This document shows, in pieces, positions 1 through 6,717 of a stretch of DNA of 15,702 nucleotides. The translations under genes and the position numbers were made by a program. Below the pieces are notes generated by a model. It did no database searches, was not told where the DNA came from, and saw only the letters and a program-made list of their open reading frames with translations. Position 1 is the stretch's first letter; each line of letters starts with the position of its first letter. This stretch comes from Bacillota bacterium (GTDB lineage Bacteria; Bacillota; Clostridia; Lachnospirales; Lachnospiraceae): assembly GCA_023387635.1 (NCBI GenBank), contig JAEWHU010000331.1, forward strand, positions 1 through 15,702. The letters are read 5' to 3'.

Positions 1-197
1 TTATCTAAATGCCAAGTATCCTCTTTAATTTTATTAATATCACCATAATAACGAAACCACGCACCCGATCTTGTTATACCGATTAATATTCCTTCATACT
101 CCTCTTTGTTTAAATTAGTTATGATTGAATAAGCTGACTGTAGTGATACGCCATATTCTGTTGAACATCCACCAAATATAATTCCTATTTTTTTCAT
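1..197 (-). CDS. vanG: VanG-type D-alanine--D-serine ligase, N-terminal fragment (cut by window edge)
   Basis: Cytoplasmic ATP-grasp ligase that joins D-Ala to a second D-amino or hydroxy acid for peptidoglycan precursors. The VanG subgroup makes D-Ala-D-Ser, which lowers vancomycin affinity. Only the first 65 codons are present; the frame is open to the edge. The visible protein begins MKKIGIIFGGCSTEYGVSLQ, the Ddl/Van nucleotide-domain opening, followed by IGITRSGAWFRY and a DTW near the cut. From memory these are closer to VanG than to VanA/VanB or housekeeping Ddl. The ATG is preceded by AAGGAG (207-212) at good spacing. It follows vanR-vanS on the same strand, as in vanG loci of enterococci and Clostridioides difficile, with no vanY or vanW between. 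Whether vanXY and vanT follow cannot be seen. A Ddl paralogue is the alternative. Confidence 0.82.
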   Translation of the reverse strand, partial: MKKIGIIFGGCSTEYGVSLQSAYSIITNLNKEEYEGILIGITRSGAWFRYYGDINKIKEDTWHLD

Positions 198-231
198 ATT
201 TTTTATCTCCTTGTATGTGTTATAGTAGTTT

Positions 232-260
232 TTTATATCAGTAGTGCCTTTACTATCCAA
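232..260 (-). promoter_or_regulatory. Gene-proximal sigma-A-like promoter of vanG
   Basis: On the minus strand a TTGGAT box (255-260) lies exactly 17 bases from a TATAAA box (232-237), and the vanG start is about 35 bases further on. The promoter sits downstream of the hairpin at 273-327, so it could give hairpin-independent basal expression. Seen as sequence only; activity is inferred. Confidence 0.5.
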
Positions 261-272
261 TTTGAATAAATT

Positions 273-327
273 AAAAAATAGCACCTGTTCTTGGTTTTAT
301 CTTACCAAAGAACAGCATGCTATTTTT
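273..327 (-). terminator. Long hairpin between vanS and vanG (terminator or leader attenuator)
   Basis: Near-perfect inverted repeat. The arms at about 273-294 and 305-327 pair AAAAATAGCA with TGCTATTTTT and continue through CTGTTCTT/AAGAACAG, with an ACC/TAAGAT-type loop between. The A and T runs at the two ends make it a possible bidirectional intrinsic terminator. It would end vanRS transcription on the minus strand, but it also lies between the VanR-box promoter and vanG. Confidence 0.7.
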
Positions 328-336
328 CTGTTTTAC

Positions 337-387
337 TTTATAAAAAACCTATTTTACCATAACGAAATTCTTACGAATTTCCTACAA
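337..387 (-). promoter_or_regulatory. Putative VanR-activated promoter with two tandem VanR boxes
   Basis: On the minus strand two 12-mers, TTGTAGGAAATT (376-387) and TCGTAAGAATTT (365-376), are set 11 bases apart. Each matches 11 of 12 positions of the VanR consensus TCGTANGAAANT as I recall it from vanA work. They abut a poor -35 (TCGTTA, 360-365), which is 17 bases from a good -10 (TATAAA, 337-342). Tandem boxes one helical turn apart beside a weak -35 are typical of OmpR/PhoB-type activation. The direction is toward vanG. Binding itself is inferred. Confidence 0.6.
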
Positions 388-479
388 GGCTACAAAATTA
401 CATCCTAACTACTAATAAATCACATTTTACTGATACAAAACTTGTCTAAGTGGAATTCTCAGTCCGCATCAATACTTAT

Positions 480-1565
480 TTAGATAGGTAGACATATTTC
501 AAATATTATTACTTCATTTTCACTTGAAGCAGTAATGCTACCATGATGTAGTTCAACAATTTGTTTTGCAATTGCAAGGCCTAGACCAGCTCCACCTGAT
601 TTGGTAGTTCTTGCTGTATCGAGCCTATAGAATTGCTCAAACAAACGATTTAATTTTTCTTCTGGAATTGTATTACCATAATTTAAGAAGATAATATGAA
701 CATTACCTTCCTTTTTAAATAAGGCTATCTCTACGCTTCTATTTTCATAACTATAATTAATTGCATTACGTATTAAATTATCAAAAACTCTTTGCATCTT
801 ATTCACATCACAACTAATATATACATCAGGCTCTGTTTTTATTTCAAAGGTTAAATTCTTTTCATCAAACAAAGGCTTAAATTCATAAGTAATCTGCTCT
901 AACATTCTTGTAATATTAACTTTACTTATATCAAGAGTTAGATTACTAAGATTAAATCTTGTTATTTCAAAAAATTCGTTGATTAAATCTTCTAGTCTTT
1001 CTGCTTTGCTTAAGGAAATGCCTAAATATTTCTCCCTTAACTCTTCTGATATTTGTTTCTCATCTTGCAATAATGTTAAATAACCAATAACTGATGTTAA
1101 AGGAGTTTTTAAGTCATGTGCTAGATAAACTACCAAATCATTTTTTCGTTGTTCTGCTTCTTTTGCTACTCTTTCACTATTCATTACATTTAATTTTATC
1201 TGATTCATTTGATTTTCAACATCTTTTAGTTCATCTGGTAAGCTAATGAATTCATCCTTTGACTCATATATTTTTCTAGTAGCATCAATGACTTTTTGTA
1301 GATAGCCAAGTGTTTTTGACCAATAATATAAAAATATTAATACAAAGCCAACTACATATAAGAATAAAATAGTAAATACAATATGTCTGGATATAAAATC
1401 TAATAACTGATAGAGAGGATCACTAGAATACCAAGTAAATAGACTACATATTATATAACCTAAGGCTGCTCCAATAAGAATAGTCAATGCATATACAATA
1501 TAAGTAATTATAAATCTTGAGAACAATTTTAATGATAATTTACGTTTAAAATTCTTATTATTCAA
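480..1565 (-). CDS. vanS: VanS-type membrane sensor histidine kinase
   Basis: Sensor half of the two-component system next to vanG; it autophosphorylates on histidine and passes phosphate to VanR. The 361-residue protein has two membrane segments (about 17-42 and 63-82) around a very short extracytoplasmic loop. A linker and coiled region (about 85-145) lead to the H box LAHDLKTPLTSVIGY (His150), an N box with Asn267, and a G box GGAGLGLAI (324-332). The small loop suggests sensing within or close to the membrane. The start is TTG and overlaps the vanR stop by 8 bases, implying coupled translation. This start has only a loose G-rich site upstream, so it is less certain than the domain call. 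The G subtype is inferred from the neighbouring VanG-like ligase. Confidence 0.88.
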   Translation of the reverse strand: MNNKNFKRKLSLKLFSRFIITYIVYALTILIGAALGYIICSLFTWYSSDPLYQLLDFISRHIVFTILFLYVVGFVLIFLYYWSKTLGYLQKVIDATRKIYESKDEFISLPDELKDVENQMNQIKLNVMNSERVAKEAEQRKNDLVVYLAHDLKTPLTSVIGYLTLLQDEKQISEELREKYLGISLSKAERLEDLINEFFEITRFNLSNLTLDISKVNITRMLEQITYEFKPLFDEKNLTFEIKTEPDVYISCDVNKMQRVFDNLIRNAINYSYENRSVEIALFKKEGNVHIIFLNYGNTIPEEKLNRLFEQFYRLDTARTTKSGGAGLGLAIAKQIVELHHGSITASSENEVIIFEICLPI

Positions 1566-2253
1566 TTTGGTAACCTACCCCCCATACAGTTTTTATAAAC
1601 TTTGGTTTTCTAGGTGGTTCATTCATTTTCTCACGAAGACGTCCTATATGTGCCATCACAGTATTGTTATTATCTAAAAATTTATCACCCCATACTGCTT
1701 CAAACAATTCTTCCGCTGATACAACTTTTCCTCTTTTTTCACACAAATACCATAGAATTGAGAATTCTATAGGTGTTAGTACTAGAGGTTTACCATATAA
1801 GGTACATTTGTGAGTATCTATATTAATATTTAATCCATTAATATCATACTCATTTTCTTTCACTATATTTTGGTCTTCATGATTATATCTCATATATCTT
1901 CTTAGTTGCGTTTTTACTCTTGCAACTACTTCTAGGGGATTAAATGGTTTTGTAATATAATCGTCAGCACCTAGGGTTAGTCCCATAATTTTATCCATAT
2001 CTTCTACTTTTGCTGTTAGCATAATAATAGGATAAAAGTAGTGTTCTCTTATTTTCTGACATATAGTAAATCCATCTATGTCAGGAAGCATTACATCTAA
2101 GATTGCTAGATCCAGTTTTGTGGTTTTCACACAGTCAAGAGCTTCTTTTCCTGAATAAAACTTGTATACAGTATATCCATCATTTTTGAGATATAATTCT
2201 ATCAAGTCTGCAATTTCTTTTTCGTCATCTACAATTAAAATACTTTCATTCAC
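1558..2253 (-). CDS. vanR: VanR-type response regulator (OmpR/PhoB family)
   Basis: DNA-binding response regulator for the vanG locus. The receiver domain (about 1-115) has the acidic pair Asp9-Asp10, phospho-acceptor Asp53 in LDVMLPDIDG, Thr80, and Lys102 in TKPFNP. The C-terminal winged helix (about 145-231) ends in KFIKTVWGVGYQIE, the usual OmpR-class tail. I chose the GTG start (MNESILIVDDE) because GGAGGA lies 8 bases upstream. A longer ATG start at 2268 has no binding site and would sit on the Shine-Dalgarno. The resulting length of 231 residues is normal for VanR. The likely targets are the two boxes at 365-387. There is no clear box upstream of vanR itself, so autoregulation is not evident here. 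Confidence 0.9.
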   Translation of the reverse strand: MNESILIVDDEKEIADLIELYLKNDGYTVYKFYSGKEALDCVKTTKLDLAILDVMLPDIDGFTICQKIREHYFYPIIMLTAKVEDMDKIMGLTLGADDYITKPFNPLEVVARVKTQLRRYMRYNHEDQNIVKENEYDINGLNINIDTHKCTLYGKPLVLTPIEFSILWYLCEKRGKVVSAEELFEAVWGDKFLDNNNTVMAHIGRLREKMNEPPRKPKFIKTVWGVGYQIE

Positions 2254-2304
2254 CAAAAATTCCTCCATATAATATATCTTTTAGTATTCTATCATACCTA
2301 TACT

Positions 2305-2967
2305 TTATATACCATCTTTTTTAACAATAACACCCCATAGGCCAATCAAATCTGCTGCCTGAAACATATTGATAATAGCACCTTGTAGTTCAATAGGCGG
2401 AGAAGATACCGTTGGAGCAACTAATTCACTATTTGTAAAATCTATGGTTGCAAGCATTGTCTTATAAAAGTTATTCTTCCTAAATTTGGAGTTATTTACC
2501 TCAAACCTTTTTAATTTTGCTTCCGTTATCGTTGATTCTGTAAAGTCTACATGAGCAAACATAACATCAGTCATTTTAGTTTTGTTAAAGTATGAATACT
2601 GCAAATTTGATTGCTCAAAAGTAATATGTTTAAAAACCGTATCGCTCATGTCTACTCCTATACATTTGCAAGAAATAAAATGACATCGTTCAAAATATGC
2701 ACCAGCAAATTTACTATTTGATAAATCGCAAGAACGAAATATTATATCAACAAAGCTAGCATTTTCAAAACTACAATTATGAAAAATACAATTTTCAAAT
2801 ATACTTTTCTGTACTTCAACTTTAAACAATTCGGCTCCTTCCATTTGTTCATCACATGTTTTTATTGCAGTGATTGGTATCTCTTCTATCAAGAATTCCT
2901 GTGCATAGGAAACGAAATCCTCTATTAGGTTCAATTCTTTTGATATTTGTGGGTTTATTATTTTCAT
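2305..2967 (-). CDS. Qnr/MfpA-like pentapeptide-repeat protein
   Basis: A 220-residue cytosolic protein dominated by pentapeptide repeats (about residues 45-185; for example FENCIFHNCSFENASF and later FTNSEL), which predict a right-handed quadrilateral beta helix. The C-terminal stretch LQGAIINMFQAADLIGLWG resembles the dimerisation helix that closes Qnr and MfpA proteins, which protect DNA gyrase and topoisomerase IV from quinolones. Length is close to Qnr (about 215). About 45 N-terminal residues precede the coil and show no signal peptide. AGGAG precedes the ATG. It reads into vanR with a 51-base gap and no terminator, so it may be the first gene of the vanRS transcript. Gyrase protection is inferred; pentapeptide proteins have other roles. 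Confidence 0.75.
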   Translation of the reverse strand: MKIINPQISKELNLIEDFVSYAQEFLIEEIPITAIKTCDEQMEGAELFKVEVQKSIFENCIFHNCSFENASFVDIIFRSCDLSNSKFAGAYFERCHFISCKCIGVDMSDTVFKHITFEQSNLQYSYFNKTKMTDVMFAHVDFTESTITEAKLKRFEVNNSKFRKNNFYKTMLATIDFTNSELVAPTVSSPPIELQGAIINMFQAADLIGLWGVIVKKDGI

Positions 2968-3121
2968 TTTTTTCTCCTGTCTGCGTTATATGAATAATAA
3001 AGAACACCTTTATAATTTATGGATAACTACCGATATATAGAATATATACTAATTATATAACATATTCAAATAAATACTATCAATAATCAATATAATCATT
3101 TTTACACACAGGAGAAATAAC

Positions 3122-4000
3122 ATGAACAAATACTTACTTAAAGAGCCATTAGATCATGAAACTCCATTATTGCCCATATCCATAGATTATACAGAAATCA
3201 AAGCAAATGAAGGACAAGTTCTATATCTTCATTGGCACCAAGAATTTGAATTTTTATTTGTAACCCATGGTGGTGCAATCTTTCATATAGAGAATAGAAG
3301 TTATGAAGTTCATGAAGGAGAAGGTATCTTTATCCACCCTAATTTTTTACACTCTGCAACTTCATTAGATGGGAATCTATGTAGCTTTTACGCTATTTGT
3401 TTTCATCCCTCTTTTCTATCAGATGACATAAATGGAATTAATTATACAAAATATGTAAAACCATTGCTTATGGGTAAACTAGTTTTTGCTGAGTACTATC
3501 ATAGAAAAAATTCTTGGATGAATCAAGTTTATTCTATATTATACGAATTGACTTCTTTCTATAATGTAGAATTTGATAAGTATGAACTTATCATTAAAAG
3601 TAGAATTCTTGAACTGTGGCATTTATTTTATCAAAATTCCAAGCCTTACCTTCGAGATGAACAGCATGATACAAGGAAGACAAAACGTCTTACACCAGTT
3701 ATAGATTTTATACATGCTAATTATTCCAATGATATTTCATTAAAGGCATTGGCTGATATTATATCAGTCAGTGAAAGTCAATTATGCCGTTTATTTAAAG
3801 ACGACGTTGGATTATCACCTTTTACTTATATTATACGATATCGAATCTTAAGAAGTTGTATCTTATTAGTTAGCAGTAATGATAAAATATCAAATATAGC
3901 AAATCAAATTGGTTTTAGTAATATTAGTTATTATAATCGTGAATTTAAATCTATTGTTGGATGTACTCCTTCTGATTATCGAAAGAATCAAATGAATTAA
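3122..4000 (+). CDS. AraC-family transcriptional regulator with cupin sensor domain
   Basis: A 292-residue AraC/XylS-type regulator. The N-terminal part has a cupin-like effector domain (about 20-95: HWHQEFEFLFVTHGG, then EGEGIFIHPNFLHS, the two half-motifs of an AraC ligand pocket). The C-terminal part has the double helix-turn-helix (about 188-288), including ISLKALADIISVSESQLCRLFK and the signature IGFSNISYYNREFKSIVGCTPSDYR. Such proteins usually bind a sugar or small metabolite and activate nearby genes. ATG follows AGGAG at 7 bases; a TATAAT lies at 3091-3096 but no good -35 is seen. It is transcribed away from the pentapeptide gene, and its own gene is followed by a terminator, so the target genes are not obvious. 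The ligand is unknown. Confidence 0.9.
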   Translation: MNKYLLKEPLDHETPLLPISIDYTEIKANEGQVLYLHWHQEFEFLFVTHGGAIFHIENRSYEVHEGEGIFIHPNFLHSATSLDGNLCSFYAICFHPSFLSDDINGINYTKYVKPLLMGKLVFAEYYHRKNSWMNQVYSILYELTSFYNVEFDKYELIIKSRILELWHLFYQNSKPYLRDEQHDTRKTKRLTPVIDFIHANYSNDISLKALADIISVSESQLCRLFKDDVGLSPFTYIIRYRILRSCILLVSSNDKISNIANQIGFSNISYYNREFKSIVGCTPSDYRKNQMN

Positions 4001-4009
4001 TATCTATTT

Positions 4010-4041
4010 AAAAACCTTCCTTTTTAATATGGAAGGTTTTT
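4010..4041 (+). terminator. Intrinsic terminator of the AraC-type gene
   Basis: Perfect 11-base arms AAAAACCTTCC (4010-4020) and GGAAGGTTTTT (4031-4041) around a 10-base loop, ten bases after the stop codon and ending in T-rich sequence. Confidence 0.85.
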
Positions 4042-4084
4042 ATATTTAACAACTATATGAAACTTTCAACTTATGCTAATCAAT

Positions 4085-4111
4085 AAAAAGGAACCATGTT
4101 TCCATGATTCC
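4085..4111 (-). terminator. Intrinsic terminator of the YqeK-like gene
   Basis: On the minus strand GGAATCATG, a GAAA tetraloop and CATGGTTCC form a 9-base stem with one G-T pair, followed directly by TTTTT. It lies just after the HD-domain gene and faces the AraC terminator, so the two convergent units are insulated. Confidence 0.8.
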
Positions 4112-4123
4112 TCTAATTCATTC

Positions 4124-4735
4124 TTATAATATTTCATTGAGATATTTTCTTGCCTCAAGCAACCAAGTATGAGGGTAGAGAATCATCTCATGTTCAAAAA
4201 TATAATCTATATACGTAAGCGATGCTTTCTCTAGTGATATTTCTAACGCTTTTTCAACCACTTCGTAATATGGTGGAACGCCTTCCTGATCCCATGCAAG
4301 TTTATCAGCGATAAACAAAGTCATATCATAGGGCGATGGGTTACTCCTTAATGTAGTATGGCATTCTATTGCCGACAACACATTGGTGTCATTTATGCTA
4401 AATACATCTTCTAATATCATTTTTCCAAAACGTTGGTGTAGCAAAAATGGATATTTTCTTTCTGCCTCATCAAGATACAGATTTTCTTTTATTACGTATT
4501 CTAGCATATCGGAGGAATTCATTATTGCTGCTATATCATGACCATATGCTGCAAGTTCGAGGGTATTAACATCTAATCCGTACTTATTTGCAATCACTTT
4601 AGTGCAGACAGCTACTTCTTTCACATGCTTATATGTATTTAATTTATTGTTTGCAACCAATAGCTCTGATATATCATGTATCATATTATCTGTACTTTGG
4701 GGTTTAACAATATAACTATATTGATTTATTAACAT
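4124..4735 (-). CDS. YqeK-like HD-domain phosphohydrolase
   Basis: Soluble HD-superfamily metal-dependent phosphohydrolase of 203 residues. The metal ligands follow the YqeK pattern: His37 (TYKHV), His66-Asp67 (YGHDIA), His100 (LLHQRFG), His126 (ECHTT) and Asp144 (IADKL). The C-terminal region, near PHTWLLEARKYL, also resembles YqeK. Characterised YqeK proteins hydrolyse diadenosine tetraphosphate symmetrically to ADP. The usual yqeK sits beside nadD and rsfS; this copy stands alone, so it is probably a paralogue and may have another nucleotide substrate. I start at ATG 4735 because GGAAGGAG sits 5 bases upstream; the GTG at 4753 has no such site. A TATAAT lies at 4765-4770 (minus) without a clear -35. 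The function call is by family. Confidence 0.78.
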   Translation of the reverse strand: MLINQYSYIVKPQSTDNMIHDISELLVANNKLNTYKHVKEVAVCTKVIANKYGLDVNTLELAAYGHDIAAIMNSSDMLEYVIKENLYLDEAERKYPFLLHQRFGKMILEDVFSINDTNVLSAIECHTTLRSNPSPYDMTLFIADKLAWDQEGVPPYYEVVEKALEISLEKASLTYIDYIFEHEMILYPHTWLLEARKYLNEIL

Positions 4736-5090
4736 TATAACTCCTTCCTGCACTATGGTGCAAAATTATACTAATTTAAATTAAGTTTATTTAAATTAAA
4801 TCATATGTTTTAGTTACTTTTGTTATATATAAGAATGTCACCATATTTCCTTTAATTATTTATACCATAATTTGTCTTGTTTTATCCGTCATTCTTTTAC
4901 ATTAAACTTCATAAAACTTATTCAAGTCTATAATACATTATAAATCTTATTTCAAATATAATCAATAAAATTTAGTACTAATTTCCTATTTAGGATATTA
5001 CTTTATTATTGCCCCAAGGACTCCACTACTCTATCGACTCTCTTTATCCTTCAAATAATATAATATCAATCATTTTCAATATATAACAAA
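4736..5090. other. AT-rich intergenic region without a gene
   Basis: No convincing ORF with a ribosome binding site on either strand. It holds the upstream region of the YqeK-like gene, including a GCAC/GTGC mini-palindrome near 4750-4761, a minus-strand TATAAT at 4765-4770, and two copies of ATTTAAATTAA (4774-4784 and 4789-4799) 15 bases apart. From about 4810 to 5090 I see only AT-rich sequence. Confidence 0.6.
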
Positions 5091-5120
5091 TAAAAGCGAT
5101 GCACCAATGCGCATCGCTTT
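5091..5120 (-). terminator. Terminator of the six-gene sugar operon
   Basis: On the minus strand AAAGCGATGC (5111-5120), an 8-base loop and GCATCGCTTT (5093-5102) form a perfect 10-base stem followed by a T-rich tail. It is 47 bases past the glycosidase stop codon and closes the operon. Confidence 0.85.
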
Positions 5121-5167
5121 CATAATTTTAAAATGTTATTTTCATAGGTTCTTTACCATTTAACTCT

Positions 5168-6706
5168 TCAATCACCTACTTTACTTATCTCCTTAATTCT
5201 TAGTGCCATGTATTCTCTACTTGGTAACTCGATTCGAAACTTGCCACTAAAAACACCTCTGTCTTCAATAGTCATATTCCAAGTATCAATTACTTCCACT
5301 TTATAGTCTTTCCCATTCTCAAACTTAAACTCTTTAAAGCTAGGTCTAGTCTTCCCTGTATAAAACAAATAGTACTTATTCCGATATCCTAGATGGGACG
5401 CAGTTGCACTATTATCTTCCCATCCTCTAATATCTGCTGGCTCCAAACCAAGTCCTGGGACTTCACTCAATATCTTATGTAGGAATGCAAGCCTAGGGTC
5501 GCTCTCACCATGAAGTACACCTCCGTGAGACCACCACAATTTATCTTTTGGATGCATATATGTCTCACCGTGCCCACAATAGCCACCACGTACCGTAGCT
5601 GTCCAGAACAATCTTACCATTTCTTTTGCAGTTAGGTTGCCCCAGGAGTGATTAATATTTCCTTCATAACCTACTTCATCTAGAACAACTGGCTTTCCGT
5701 ATTGCTCTCTCCATGCTTTTGTATTGACTGCAGATAAATAAATTTCATTTCTTTGGATGCTGCAATGGGTAATCCATGGTCTTGTAAAATCATAAATGTT
5801 CATACAGTTATGATTTGATCTAAGTCTGTTATATGGATCTTTATCACATAGGATGCTTGCATATCTCTCCCAGTCTTTAATTGTCTTTTTTTCACAAAGG
5901 TCATATTCATTTGCTAGTGACCACCACACATTACGATAAGCCCCAAATCTTGCTACCACATATTTTATATATAAATCGTCACTCTGTTCATCCATTTCTG
6001 AAAAACCCCATCTGTCATAGGGATGCATTAAAATAATATCTGCTTCAATCCCAAGATTCATTAAATCTATAATTCTACGTTCGATAATCCTAAAATGTTC
6101 CGGATTAAAACGTTTGAAGTTCCATTGGTTTTGAGGATTAGAAGGTTTATAGTCCATAAAATTTTCTTTTGATAATTCTGAAATATCGCAGGGAGTTCCT
6201 TCATAAGGATAAGTCAAGGGTTCATACAAATTATAATCATAATGTTTTGGAAATACACAGAACCTGATCTTATTAAATGAACTATCTTTTAATGTATTCA
6301 AAGTCTGCTCCTGCATTTCTATTGACTGATGAGTCCATGCATAACAGGTAGTTCCAATTGAATAATAGGGCGTTCCATCTTCATAAGCAAAGTGATATTT
6401 GGATGCCACTCTAACAGGTCCATGATTTTTCTCTGACGCATTTGATACTATGAATTCTCCTTCATATATCTCATCTGAAAAAGTTCCTTCTACACGATAT
6501 GTATAATTACCTTCAAAGGAAGGCATAAATCTAATAATATAAGTGCCATCTCCATCGTAGAATCCATCTACATTCACCTTTTCATTTTTTCCAACAAAGA
6601 TTCCACTAATCGTATAATCTATAAATGGATTTTTATCTTTATGACCTTTTACAACCAGTTCAAATAAACCCCATTTTTCTATATCTATTTTTGCCATTTC
6701 ACCCAT
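5168..6706 (-). CDS. Intracellular glycosidase with DUF5060, apiosidase-like (DUF4038) and DUF5605-type domains
   Basis: A 512-residue glycoside hydrolase. Residues about 8-88 look like the beta-sandwich DUF5060 domain. About 100-415 is a TIM barrel of the DUF4038 type, the domain of GH140 apiosidases. About 420-507 is a small beta-rich DUF5605-like cap. Clan GH-A signatures are visible: Asn266-Glu267 in WWSLANEYDL (probable acid/base) and Glu344 in VVLDEVGYEG (probable nucleophile). There is no signal peptide or membrane segment, so the substrate must be imported. I chose ATG 6706 because AGGAG lies 8 bases upstream, just after the kinase stop; an upstream ATG at 6754 would overlap the kinase by 37 bases without a binding site. 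It is the last gene of the operon. Specificity for apiosides is inferred from domain and context; DUF4038 also occurs in uncharacterised families. Confidence 0.8.
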   Translation of the reverse strand: MGEMAKIDIEKWGLFELVVKGHKDKNPFIDYTISGIFVGKNEKVNVDGFYDGDGTYIIRFMPSFEGNYTYRVEGTFSDEIYEGEFIVSNASEKNHGPVRVASKYHFAYEDGTPYYSIGTTCYAWTHQSIEMQEQTLNTLKDSSFNKIRFCVFPKHYDYNLYEPLTYPYEGTPCDISELSKENFMDYKPSNPQNQWNFKRFNPEHFRIIERRIIDLMNLGIEADIILMHPYDRWGFSEMDEQSDDLYIKYVVARFGAYRNVWWSLANEYDLCEKKTIKDWERYASILCDKDPYNRLRSNHNCMNIYDFTRPWITHCSIQRNEIYLSAVNTKAWREQYGKPVVLDEVGYEGNINHSWGNLTAKEMVRLFWTATVRGGYCGHGETYMHPKDKLWWSHGGVLHGESDPRLAFLHKILSEVPGLGLEPADIRGWEDNSATASHLGYRNKYYLFYTGKTRPSFKEFKFENGKDYKVEVIDTWNMTIEDRGVFSGKFRIELPSREYMALRIKEISKVGD

Positions 6707-6717
6707 AAGTCCTTCTC

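Noticed and set aside
5123..5167. A 15-codon GTG frame just after the glycosidase stop (ends in MKITF), with AAGGAG upstream
   Set aside because: Too short and the putative site is 13 bases away inside the glycosidase gene; the glycosidase ends at a normal family end (YMALRI), so a frameshifted tail is not needed.
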